Shown here piece by piece: positions 21,848 through 29,711 of a DNA stretch of 64,000 bases (position 1 is the first letter of the stretch; every line of letters starts with the position of its first letter). This stretch comes from Pseudaeromonas aegiceratis (GTDB taxonomy: Bacteria; Pseudomonadota; Gammaproteobacteria; Enterobacterales; Aeromonadaceae), in assembly GCF_046254905.1 (NCBI RefSeq), contig NZ_CP158016.1:2542001-2606000 (forward strand). The letters run 5' to 3'. The translations under genes and the position numbers were made by a program. Under the pieces are notes generated by a model. The model had not been told where the DNA came from, made no database searches, and worked only from the letters and a program-made list of their open reading frames with translations.

Positions 21848-23719
21848 CTAGCCCTTGCCGGATTTGAGCCGCCCCAGTACCTGCATCTCGCAGCGCACAC
21901 AGTCAAAGCGCAGGCGAAACTGATCCTGGCCTATGGTCAGGGTCAGGGGGTCGGGCTTGAAGCCGGCCTCGCGCTCCTTGGGGCATTGGCCGAAGCTGTA
22001 GCGCAGGCAGTGGCGGGTGATCATGAGCGGCACCTCACGGGTCTCCTCCCCGGCCTCAAACGCCGGCGCCGTCTTGCCCGCCCCCAGCTGTTGATAGAAG
22101 GCTGCCGCCGCCGCGTTGTAGATGTTGGCGAGGTAACTCAGCCGCTGGCCCCCCAGCATGGGGAGCGGCAAGGTGACGGGCTTGGCTTCAGGGCGCTGAT
22201 AGGCGGCCAGTCGCGCCGCCATCAGCGCCTCAATGCCGTCCCGGCGCAGGGCATTGAGTCGCCCGCTGGGCACGAAGGGCAAGGTGGGCAGATCCAGCGC
22301 CACCGCCTGGGCGTAGAAGTCGGTGTTGCCCAGCTTCTGCAGCTGTTCGGTGAGCTGAAAGCGCGCCTTGGCCGCATCCTTGGCCGCCGGATGGGGCCCG
22401 GGGAGCCGCACCTGGGCCCGACAGCCCGACTCATCCAGCAGATCCAGACAGAGATCGTCGCCGGCCTGCCCCAGGGTCAGGGTCACGCCTATCCGGCGCT
22501 GGGCCGAGGGCTTGGCCAGCAGGGCATTGAAGGCCTGATCCTGATTGCGATACAGGTCCGTCCCCACCTTGAGACCCGCCACCGATTCGGCGGGAAATAG
22601 CCGTTGCCCCTCGGCGCGGTTGACCCGCACCCCCATGAGTTCCTTGCCGCGAAAATAGGTCAGACCGTCGCCGTTGTGAAATTCAAGCCCGGCCGGCACC
22701 GCCACCTCGAACCACAAGGGCCCCTTGCCGGGCGGGCTCATCCGGCTCACCTTCCCTGCCGGCTCACCGGCGTACTTGGGGGTGGCAAAGTTGCTGATCT
22801 CGGGGCTGCGCCCCAGCAGGAAGTAGTCGGTGTGACCGCGGTGAAAACTCTTGGCCGGGTTGGGCATGAAACTGTAGCTGCAGCGCCCGGCGGAGGCCGG
22901 CGCCAGCTCGGGGCGTTGGGCGAGCAAGGCGTCGAGCTGCTGACGGTACCAGGCGGTGACATTCTTGACGTACTCGGGCCCCTTGAGGCGCCCCTCGATC
23001 TTCAAGGAGCGCACCCCGGCATCCACCAGCTCCAGCAGGTGCGCACTCTGATTGAGATCCTTTAGCGACAATAGGTGCTGGTCCGCCGCCAGCACACGGC
23101 CATCCTTACCGGTCAGAGTGCAGGGCAGGCGGCAGATCTGGGCGCACTCGCCGCGGTTGGCGCTGCGGCCTGTCATGGCGTGGCTGATGTAGCACTGGCC
23201 GCTGTAGCTGACACACAAGGCGCCGTGGATGAAGGCCTCCAGGGTCACCTGGCTGCCTTGGGCTATGGTCTGGATCTGGGCCAGCGACAGCTCCCGGGCC
23301 AGCACCACCTGGCTGAAACCCAGCTGTTCCAGCAGACTCACCTTGGCCAGATCCCGGTTGTCGGTCTGGGTGCTGGCATGCAGGGCGATGGGCGGCAGAT
23401 CCAGCTGCAGCAGTCCCATGTCCTGCACTATCAGGGCATCGGCCCCGGCCTCATACAGCGCGTGGGCCAGCCGGCGCGCCGGCTCCAGCTCGGCATCGGT
23501 CAGCAGGGTGTTGAAGGCCACGTAGACATGGGCATGGAAGCGGTGGGCAAACTGACACAGCGCGGCTATGTCCCCCAGGCTGTTGCCGGCGGCGGCCCGG
23601 GCCCCAAAACCGGGACCGCCGATGTAAACGGCATCGGCACCGTGCAGTATGGCCTCCCGGCCCTGGGCCAGGTTCTTGGCCGGTGCCAGCAGTTCCAGGG
23701 GTTGATGGGCCCGTGTCAT
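21848..23719 (-). CDS. rlhA: U32 family 23S rRNA C2501 hydroxylase RlhA (YdcP)
   Basis: RlhA hydroxylates cytidine 2501 of 23S rRNA and belongs to peptidase family U32. The 623-residue product has the U32 TIM-barrel start (LELLAPAKNLAQGREAILHG, ADAVYIGGPGFGAR), the signature region with clustered Cys (FIHGALCVSYSGQC, RGECAQICRLPC), and the long C-terminal DUF3656 part that separates RlhA from TrhP and UbiU. Cys pairs also occur at the C-terminus (SFGQCPKER, RFDCVRCEM). The ATG at 23719 has GGAGAG 7 bp upstream and is better than the one at 23737. Confidence 0.92.
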   Translation of the reverse strand: MTRAHQPLELLAPAKNLAQGREAILHGADAVYIGGPGFGARAAAGNSLGDIAALCQFAHRFHAHVYVAFNTLLTDAELEPARRLAHALYEAGADALIVQDMGLLQLDLPPIALHASTQTDNRDLAKVSLLEQLGFSQVVLARELSLAQIQTIAQGSQVTLEAFIHGALCVSYSGQCYISHAMTGRSANRGECAQICRLPCTLTGKDGRVLAADQHLLSLKDLNQSAHLLELVDAGVRSLKIEGRLKGPEYVKNVTAWYRQQLDALLAQRPELAPASAGRCSYSFMPNPAKSFHRGHTDYFLLGRSPEISNFATPKYAGEPAGKVSRMSPPGKGPLWFEVAVPAGLEFHNGDGLTYFRGKELMGVRVNRAEGQRLFPAESVAGLKVGTDLYRNQDQAFNALLAKPSAQRRIGVTLTLGQAGDDLCLDLLDESGCRAQVRLPGPHPAAKDAAKARFQLTEQLQKLGNTDFYAQAVALDLPTLPFVPSGRLNALRRDGIEALMAARLAAYQRPEAKPVTLPLPMLGGQRLSYLANIYNAAAAAFYQQLGAGKTAPAFEAGEETREVPLMITRHCLRYSFGQCPKEREAGFKPDPLTLTIGQDQFRLRFDCVRCEMQVLGRLKSGKG

Positions 23720-23793
23720 GGCGCTCTCCAGGGTCAAAAATCAGGCGGCGAGTATAGCAGGCCGCCTGACGCGAACCTTGATCCCACGCCGGA

Positions 23794-25089
23794 TCAGCGG
23801 GTGGCCTGACCCTTGCGGCGCATGATCTGGATGATCTCCTCGTCGGTCTGGCGCATCCCCTCCCGGCTGAGCCGCCCCAGGTTGGCGATGGTCTGCTCGG
23901 CATCCGCCTCGACGATCCCCTCCCGCGCCGGCACCCCCAGGCCGTTGGCCGCCAGCAGGGCCGCCTTCACCGCCGCCGAGGCGGAGGTGGAGACCTTCAT
24001 GGAGCAGGCACTGCCGGCGCCGTCGCAGATGATGCCGGCCACGTCGCCGATCATGTTGTTGATACACAGGCGGATACGCGCCAGATCGCCCCCCAGCAGC
24101 CAGGTGATGGCCGCCCCCGCCCCCATGGCGGCGGTGCTGGCGGCGCACAGGGCGGAGAGCTTGTTCTGGTAGGTCTTGATGTGAATGGCCAACAGGTGGC
24201 TCATGGCCAGGGCCCGCAACAGCTGTTCATCAGAGACCTGCAGGAAGCGGGCGGCGGCCACCACCGGCATGGTGGCGGCGATGCCCTGGTTGCCGGAGCC
24301 GGAGTTGGACATGGCCGGCAGCATGGCGCCGTCCATGCGGGCATCCGAGGCGGCGGAGGTGAGCCGCATGGCCAGGGTCATGAGATCGTCCGACAACAGG
24401 CGCCGCTCGATCTGCTCGGTGAGGATGCGGCCAATCTGCAGGCCATAGCCCCGTAGCCCCTCGTCGGCCAGCGCCTGGTTGAGCTGCGCCGCCTCGGCCA
24501 AGAAAGCGATCTGATCCAGCGGCACCTGCAGGGCGAAGTTCACTATGCCGGCCAGATCCAGGGCCGGCTTGTTGATCAGGCTGAGCCCCGGATCACTGCT
24601 TTGGCTGTGGATGAGCTCGCCGTTTTTCTCCAGCAGCACCACCCGGGTGTGATCGGTACAGATGACGGCCCTGACCTGTTCCTGCCCCGCCTCCGCCAAC
24701 ACCTCGGCATACAGGGCATCGGGCACGTCCTTGACGTCCAGGGTCACCGCCGGCAGCAGCGCCTTGGCCCGCTCGACCTGCGGCTGCGTCAGGCCTTTTA
24801 GCACCTCCAGCCCCGCCTCGGCATTACCAGCCAGGGCGCCGGCTGCAGCGGCGATGGGCAGGCCCGTCATGCCGGTGCCCGGCACCCCCACTCCCATGCC
24901 GTTCTTGTACAGGTTGCCGCTGACCCACACCTGCAGCCGGTCGGGATCCTGGCCCAGCAGGCGCCGGCAATGGGCGGCCGCCAGGGCCACGGCGATGGGT
25001 TCGGTGCAGCCCAGGGCCGGCACGACCTCGCGGCGCAGCAGTTGCACCAGCTCACCCCAGTGGGCGGTAACGGCGGGGGACTCACTCAT
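23794..25089 (-). CDS. cyuA: L-cysteine desulfidase CyuA (UPF0597/YhaM)
   Basis: CyuA converts L-cysteine to pyruvate, ammonia and sulfide with a [4Fe-4S] cluster. The 431-residue product has the Cys-containing motif PALGCTEPIAVALAAA near the N-terminus, IICDGAGSACSMKVSTSASA near the C-terminus, and SNSGSGNQGIAATMPV in the middle, all family signatures. The ATG at 25089 has GGAG 9 bp upstream. It overlaps the stop of the upstream YheO-type regulator by 8 bp, so the two are cotranscribed and the regulator probably controls it. No cysteine permease (cyuP) is adjacent. Confidence 0.92.
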   Translation of the reverse strand: MSESPAVTAHWGELVQLLRREVVPALGCTEPIAVALAAAHCRRLLGQDPDRLQVWVSGNLYKNGMGVGVPGTGMTGLPIAAAAGALAGNAEAGLEVLKGLTQPQVERAKALLPAVTLDVKDVPDALYAEVLAEAGQEQVRAVICTDHTRVVLLEKNGELIHSQSSDPGLSLINKPALDLAGIVNFALQVPLDQIAFLAEAAQLNQALADEGLRGYGLQIGRILTEQIERRLLSDDLMTLAMRLTSAASDARMDGAMLPAMSNSGSGNQGIAATMPVVAAARFLQVSDEQLLRALAMSHLLAIHIKTYQNKLSALCAASTAAMGAGAAITWLLGGDLARIRLCINNMIGDVAGIICDGAGSACSMKVSTSASAAVKAALLAANGLGVPAREGIVEADAEQTIANLGRLSREGMRQTDEEIIQIMRRKGQATR

Positions 25090-25777
25090 GGACAGACTCC
25101 GGAACATCGGCCAGACGGGCCTTGTGGTTGCGAATATGCAGATAGACGGTATGGCGGCTGACCCCCAGCCGCTCGGCCACCAGGTTGATGGCCTCCTTGA
25201 TGGTGAAGATGCCCTTGTCGTACAGGGCCGAGATGATCTGGCGATTGCGCCGGGCGGGACTGAGATCCGGCTCGGCGGCCACCTGGCTCATCACCTGGGC
25301 CACCAGCTCGTCGAGGGACGGCGCGAAGCTCTCCTGAAACAAAGGGGCGGCCCCGGACTCGGAGACCGGCAGGCTAAGGGCCCCCAGCAGGCTGCTCAGG
25401 GGGGCATCGAGATTGAGGTTGATGCACAGCATGCCCACGGGCCGGCGGGCGGCGTTGTGCAGCGTGATGGAGGCACACTTCATCAGCTTGCCGTCCGGGC
25501 TGCGGGCGAAATAGCTGCTCCAGCAGCTGCCGGCCTGCTGCTGCAAGCGGCTCAAGGCAAAGTCGGTGGCCGGCGCCCCCACCTGACGCCCTGTGATATG
25601 GCCGTTGGCGATGTGCACCACAGAGCGGGCTGGGCTGTCGAAGCCGTGCAGCACCACCTCGCAGCCCTCGCCGAACAGGGCCGCCAGGGCATCCACCACG
25701 GGACGAAAACTGTCGATCAGGTGCCAATCCGCCGCACCAAAGGCCTTCTCTACCGCCACTAGCTCACGCCTCACCAA
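25082..25777 (-). CDS. YheO-type transcriptional regulator (PAS-like + HTH)
   Basis: A 231-residue regulator with the YheO-type PAS domain (about residues 20-125: SVVHIANGHITGRQVGAPAT, RPVGMLCINLNLDAPL) and a C-terminal helix-turn-helix (KGIFTIKEAINLVAERLGVS, RHTVYLHIRNHK). The family has few characterised members (DauR, YheO). No ATG is available; the TTG at 25777 opens the frame and GTG codons follow at 25774 and 25759, so the start is uncertain. The overlap with cyuA suggests that it senses cysteine or a related sulfur compound; that is inference from context. Confidence 0.85.
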   Translation of the reverse strand: MVRRELVAVEKAFGAADWHLIDSFRPVVDALAALFGEGCEVVLHGFDSPARSVVHIANGHITGRQVGAPATDFALSRLQQQAGSCWSSYFARSPDGKLMKCASITLHNAARRPVGMLCINLNLDAPLSSLLGALSLPVSESGAAPLFQESFAPSLDELVAQVMSQVAAEPDLSPARRNRQIISALYDKGIFTIKEAINLVAERLGVSRHTVYLHIRNHKARLADVPESVHE

Positions 25778-25791
25778 CTCACGGGGCGACC

Positions 25792-25819
25792 AGTGTAGCC
25801 ATAACTCAACTTTTGTTAA
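25792..25819 (-). promoter_or_regulatory. Probable promoter of the regulator-cyuA unit
   Basis: On the minus strand TTAACA and TACACT are 16 bp apart. The -10 box ends only 15 bp before the most distal possible start codon (TTG 25777), so either the mRNA is nearly leaderless or translation begins at a GTG further in. Confidence 0.5.
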
Positions 25820-26039
25820 CTAAAAAAAGCCAATGGCGGCAAGATATCCCGTTCTTCGGTGTCAATTGGCCACCGATGATAAACAGTTGTTGATGGTACA
25901 GGGCGGCAATGGGAACCGCGAGCGGCGAGCAACGAGAGAAAAGAGGTGAGAGAAATAGGCGGACAGCAGAGGACGCCGCCCCCCTCCACCATTGGCCGGG
26001 CGAGGCGCCGGCAAACAGGCAAAGGGATCCGGTCAAGCC

Positions 26040-26561
26040 CTAGCTGGGCAACCAGCTCTGGCGGGTCAGGGTGTCGGCATCGTGAATGGCATCGAGCATG
26101 GCGCTGGGCGGCGCCTGCAGCGGCACATGCGCCAGCAGTTCGCCACGACGGGCCAGCCCATGTTTGTGGCGACTCAGGGGCGTCAGGTTGTCCCAGACCC
26201 CATGGCCCAGGGCAAACTGGCCGGGCACCAGGGCCTCCGGGCAGAGGGCGTCATACAGCCGCACCGCCGCGGCGCCGCCCTCGGCCAGTTGTTCGGCCAT
26301 GGCCAGGGCGTGGGCCGCACTGCCGTCGTGGGCCGCCAATGGACGCTGCGCCGGCAGGCCAAAATGGTCGCGCCAATGGTCATCGGCCGCCTCCGGCAGG
26401 GGGGGATCCGCCACCCAGGCCTGATCCTGCACGTCCGATGAGAGCATGGCCAGCAAGAGGGCAAAATCCGCCTGACGCTGGCCTTGCAGCGCCTGGTTGA
26501 GGTCTTGCCCCAATTGCAACTCATCCACCAGACAATGGCGGCGTATGGTCTCGGTCAGCAT
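26040..26561 (-). CDS. Conserved hypothetical protein, VC2046/SO_2500-like
   Basis: A 173-residue soluble protein without signal peptide or membrane segment. The opening (RRHCLVDELQLGQDLNQALQ, GQRQADFALLLAMLSSDVQD) and the block HDGSAAHALAMAEQLAEGGA resemble, from memory, the uncharacterised VC2046/SO_2500 family of gammaproteobacteria. It is acidic and Ala/Leu-rich. No function is known. It stands alone between the cyuA unit and the tRNA-Tyr cluster; the 220 bp between it and the regulator promoter hold no other recognisable feature. Confidence 0.65.
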   Translation of the reverse strand: MLTETIRRHCLVDELQLGQDLNQALQGQRQADFALLLAMLSSDVQDQAWVADPPLPEAADDHWRDHFGLPAQRPLAAHDGSAAHALAMAEQLAEGGAAAVRLYDALCPEALVPGQFALGHGVWDNLTPLSRHKHGLARRGELLAHVPLQAPPSAMLDAIHDADTLTRQSWLPS

Positions 26562-26688
26562 GGAAAAATCGCCTATTAACTAAGCATCTGCTTGTTTATC
26601 GGCGTTTTTTGCTAAAAGTTGAGGAAAAGTTTTGCCGCCCAGGGGTTCACAACGGCCAAAGATCTGATAATATGCGCCCCGCACTTGT

Positions 26689-26773
<85 letters not shown>

Positions 26774-26799
26774 TCCAATTTATTCAAAGGTTACCCCGT

Positions 26800-26884
<85 letters not shown>

Positions 26885-26910
26885 TCTAATTTATCCAAAG
26901 GTTACCCCGT

Positions 26911-26995
<85 letters not shown>

Positions 26996-27024
26996 TCTTT
27001 CCTGCTGTGCATCCTTTTCCCCGT

Positions 27025-27109
<85 letters not shown>

Positions 27110-27218
27110 TCCTTCCTTCAGCACCCTTCGCCCCAAGATTGTCCTTGGTTTGCGCGCTCTTGCGCGACAATTTGGGTATAGTAAGTCCAAGTAGACAGCC
27201 ATAGGCCCCCAATCACCC

Positions 27219-28883
27219 ATGAACGAGACGACCCAGACAGCCCCAGATCGTCCCTTCAAGAACAAGCGGGTGCTGCTCATTGACGACCAGCGCAGCTTTC
27301 AGGTGATGATGAAAGCCATGCTGCAGAACGTCGGTCTCAACAAGGTCACCATACTGGCCACCGCCGAAGAGGCCCGCCGGCGCTGCAGCAAGGAAAGCTT
27401 CGACATCTACCTCATCGACTACAACCTGGGCAGTGGCGAGAACGGTCGCCAGCTGCTGGAACACCTGCGCGAGTCTAAGTTGCTGCCGCCCCTGGCGGTG
27501 GTGTTTATCGTCAGCGGTGACAACTCCCGCTCCATGGTGCTGAGCGCCCTGGAGAGCGAGCCAGACGACTACATGATGAAGCCCTTCTCCCAGGATCAGC
27601 TGCGGGTCCGTCTGCTGCGCGCCCTGCAACGCAAGCAGAGCCTGGCCGGGGTATTCAAGGCCTTGGCGCAACAGGAGCCCCAGGCGGTGATCCAGGCCTG
27701 CGGCGAGGCCCTGAAGGATGACAGCAACCGTTACGCCAATTACTGCCGCTGCCTGATGGCGGAGATGCTGCTGCGGGAGCACCAGCCCCAGGGCGCCCAC
27801 GATCTGCTGATCGAGGCGCTGAACGATGCCGAGTCCAGCTGGATGCGCATGAGCCTGGGCAAGGCCTGTTATCTGCTGGGGCAACACGAGGCAGCGGTGG
27901 AACACCTGAAGAAGGCGGTGCAGCACAGACCTCTGATGGTGGAGGCCTACCGCTGGATGGCCTCGGCCCAGCTGGCCGCCAACCAGAATGACGCTGCGGT
28001 GGAGACCCTGGAGCGGGCCATCCAGATCTCGCCGCAATCCGGCATGCTGCATCAGCAGATGGCGGAGGTCAGCCTGGCGCGGGAGGATTACCTCAAGGCC
28101 CGCGACTCCCTCTCCACCTTGATGGAGCTCAACCGCTTCTCGGTGCAGCGCACCCCCCAGGCCCTGGGCAATTACATCCACTGCCTGATCCTCTACGCCC
28201 TGCACAGCGAGGACCCCTACCACATCGCCAACCTGCAGAAGCAGGTCAACTCCGCCCTCTATCGCTGCCGCGATGCCTTGATGACCACGGAGTTCGACTA
28301 CGCGGCCTTCGAGCAGATCTGCCAGGCCAGGGTGCAGATGGCCCGGGGCGATCTGGTGCGGGGCAAGAAGATGCTCTACAAGGCGCACCAGAACTACATG
28401 GCGGAGCCGGCGCGCATGCCCGAGGCCCTGCTGAGCGAGACGGTGCTGGGCCTGCTGCAGCTGGGCGAATTTGAATATGCCGATCAGCTGCAGGCCTGCC
28501 TGAGCGAATCGGCCCTGGCCGACCCCATGGTCAGTCAGTGTTTAAACTCGGCCCGCCATGATAGCCTGCTGGCCGAGCGCAATCAGAAGTATCAAGAGCT
28601 TAACGAGCAGGGGATCCTGGCCTACAAGAATGGCCACCTGGACGAGGCCCTGCTGTTCTTCCGCGATGCCCTGCGCCGGGCGCCGGCCAACACCAGTGCC
28701 GCCCTCAACAAGATACAGGTGCTGATCCAGCTCCTGGGCCAATACAAGAAGGATCGGGGTGCCGAACTCTACGAGGAGTGCCGCGCCACCCTGGCGGCCC
28801 TGGATGCCGTGATCCTCAATCAGACCCAACGGGCCCGCCTGGACGAGCTGCACAACGAGTTTGCCCAGCTGCGTCGCCCCTGA
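27219..28883 (+). CDS. Response regulator receiver fused to TPR repeats
   Basis: A 554-residue cytoplasmic protein. Residues 15-140 are a receiver domain with the acidic pair in VLLIDDQRSF, the phospho-acceptor Asp in YLIDYNLGSGENG, and the Lys in DDYMMKPFS. The remainder is helical with TPR repeats (for example QHEAAVEHLKKAVQHRP, NDAAVETLERAIQIS, and GHLDEALLFFRDALRRAP near the end). It has no DNA-binding or enzyme domain, so output is probably protein-protein interaction. Relatives occur in Vibrio and Shewanella without known function. No kinase gene is adjacent. The ATG lacks a clear ribosome site. Confidence 0.88.
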   Translation: MNETTQTAPDRPFKNKRVLLIDDQRSFQVMMKAMLQNVGLNKVTILATAEEARRRCSKESFDIYLIDYNLGSGENGRQLLEHLRESKLLPPLAVVFIVSGDNSRSMVLSALESEPDDYMMKPFSQDQLRVRLLRALQRKQSLAGVFKALAQQEPQAVIQACGEALKDDSNRYANYCRCLMAEMLLREHQPQGAHDLLIEALNDAESSWMRMSLGKACYLLGQHEAAVEHLKKAVQHRPLMVEAYRWMASAQLAANQNDAAVETLERAIQISPQSGMLHQQMAEVSLAREDYLKARDSLSTLMELNRFSVQRTPQALGNYIHCLILYALHSEDPYHIANLQKQVNSALYRCRDALMTTEFDYAAFEQICQARVQMARGDLVRGKKMLYKAHQNYMAEPARMPEALLSETVLGLLQLGEFEYADQLQACLSESALADPMVSQCLNSARHDSLLAERNQKYQELNEQGILAYKNGHLDEALLFFRDALRRAPANTSAALNKIQVLIQLLGQYKKDRGAELYEECRATLAALDAVILNQTQRARLDELHNEFAQLRRP

Positions 28884-28904
28884 CGACTTTTACGCGAGAC
28901 CGCC

Positions 28905-29711
28905 ATGAAGATAGTGTCATTCAACATCAACGGCCTGCGGGCCCGCCTTCCTCAACTGGCCGCCCTGATCGACAAACACCAGCCGGACATCATAGGCCTG
29001 CAGGAAACCAAGGTGCACGATGAGGCCTTTCCCCTGGCCGACGTCGAGGCCCTGGGTTACCAGGTGTTCTTCCACGGCCAGAAGGCCCACTACGGCGTGG
29101 CCCTGCTGTGCAAGCAGGCGCCCACCGAGGTGATCCGGGGGTTTCCCTGGGATGAAGAGGACGCCCAGCGCCGCATGATCATGGGCCGCTTCGCCTTGGC
29201 CGATGGCCGCCGGCTGACCGTGCTGAACGGTTACTTTCCCCAGGGGGAAAGTCAGGACCACCCCACCAAGTACCCGGCCAAGCGGCGCTTCTACGCCGAT
29301 CTGCTGCGCTACCTCGACGAGCAGCACAGCCCGGAGGATGAGGTGGTGGTGATGGGGGATCTGAACATCTCCCCCACGGATCTGGACATCGGCATAGGTG
29401 AAACCAATCGCAAGCGCTGGTTGCGGGACGGCAAGTGTTCCTTCCTGCCGGAGGAGCGGGAGTGGCTGGGCAAGCTGCAGGCTTGGGGGCTGGTGGACAC
29501 CTATCGCCATCAACATCCCCAGGTGGACGATCAATACTCCTGGTTCGACTACCGCAGCCGGGGCTTTGACGAGAACCGCGGCCTGCGCATCGATCTTATC
29601 CTGGCCACGGCGCCCCTGCTGCCGCGGCTAGTGGAAAGCGGCATCGATTATCCCCTGCGCGCCGTCGAGAAACCCTCCGATCACGCCCCTATCTGGGCCA
29701 CCTTTGACTAG
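28905..29711 (+). CDS. xthA: Exodeoxyribonuclease III (XthA)
   Basis: XthA is the main AP endonuclease and 3'-5' exonuclease of base excision repair. The 268-residue product matches E. coli XthA throughout: start MKIVSFNINGLRARLPQL, metal-binding Glu in IIGLQETKVHD, VVMGDLNISPTDLDIGIG, and the C-terminal DHAP motif in EKPSDHAPIWATFD. It lies 21 bp after the REC-TPR gene. The last 84 bp are overlapped, on the opposite strand, by the end of the DUF3857 gene. Confidence 0.97.
   Translation: MKIVSFNINGLRARLPQLAALIDKHQPDIIGLQETKVHDEAFPLADVEALGYQVFFHGQKAHYGVALLCKQAPTEVIRGFPWDEEDAQRRMIMGRFALADGRRLTVLNGYFPQGESQDHPTKYPAKRRFYADLLRYLDEQHSPEDEVVVMGDLNISPTDLDIGIGETNRKRWLRDGKCSFLPEEREWLGKLQAWGLVDTYRHQHPQVDDQYSWFDYRSRGFDENRGLRIDLILATAPLLPRLVESGIDYPLRAVEKPSDHAPIWATFD

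Noticed and set aside
25820..26039. Possible small gene in the gap between the YheO-type regulator and the VC2046-like gene
   Set aside because: Short open frames of 60 to 75 codons occur here but have no ribosome site and no plausible protein composition; only a promoter on the minus strand is supported.
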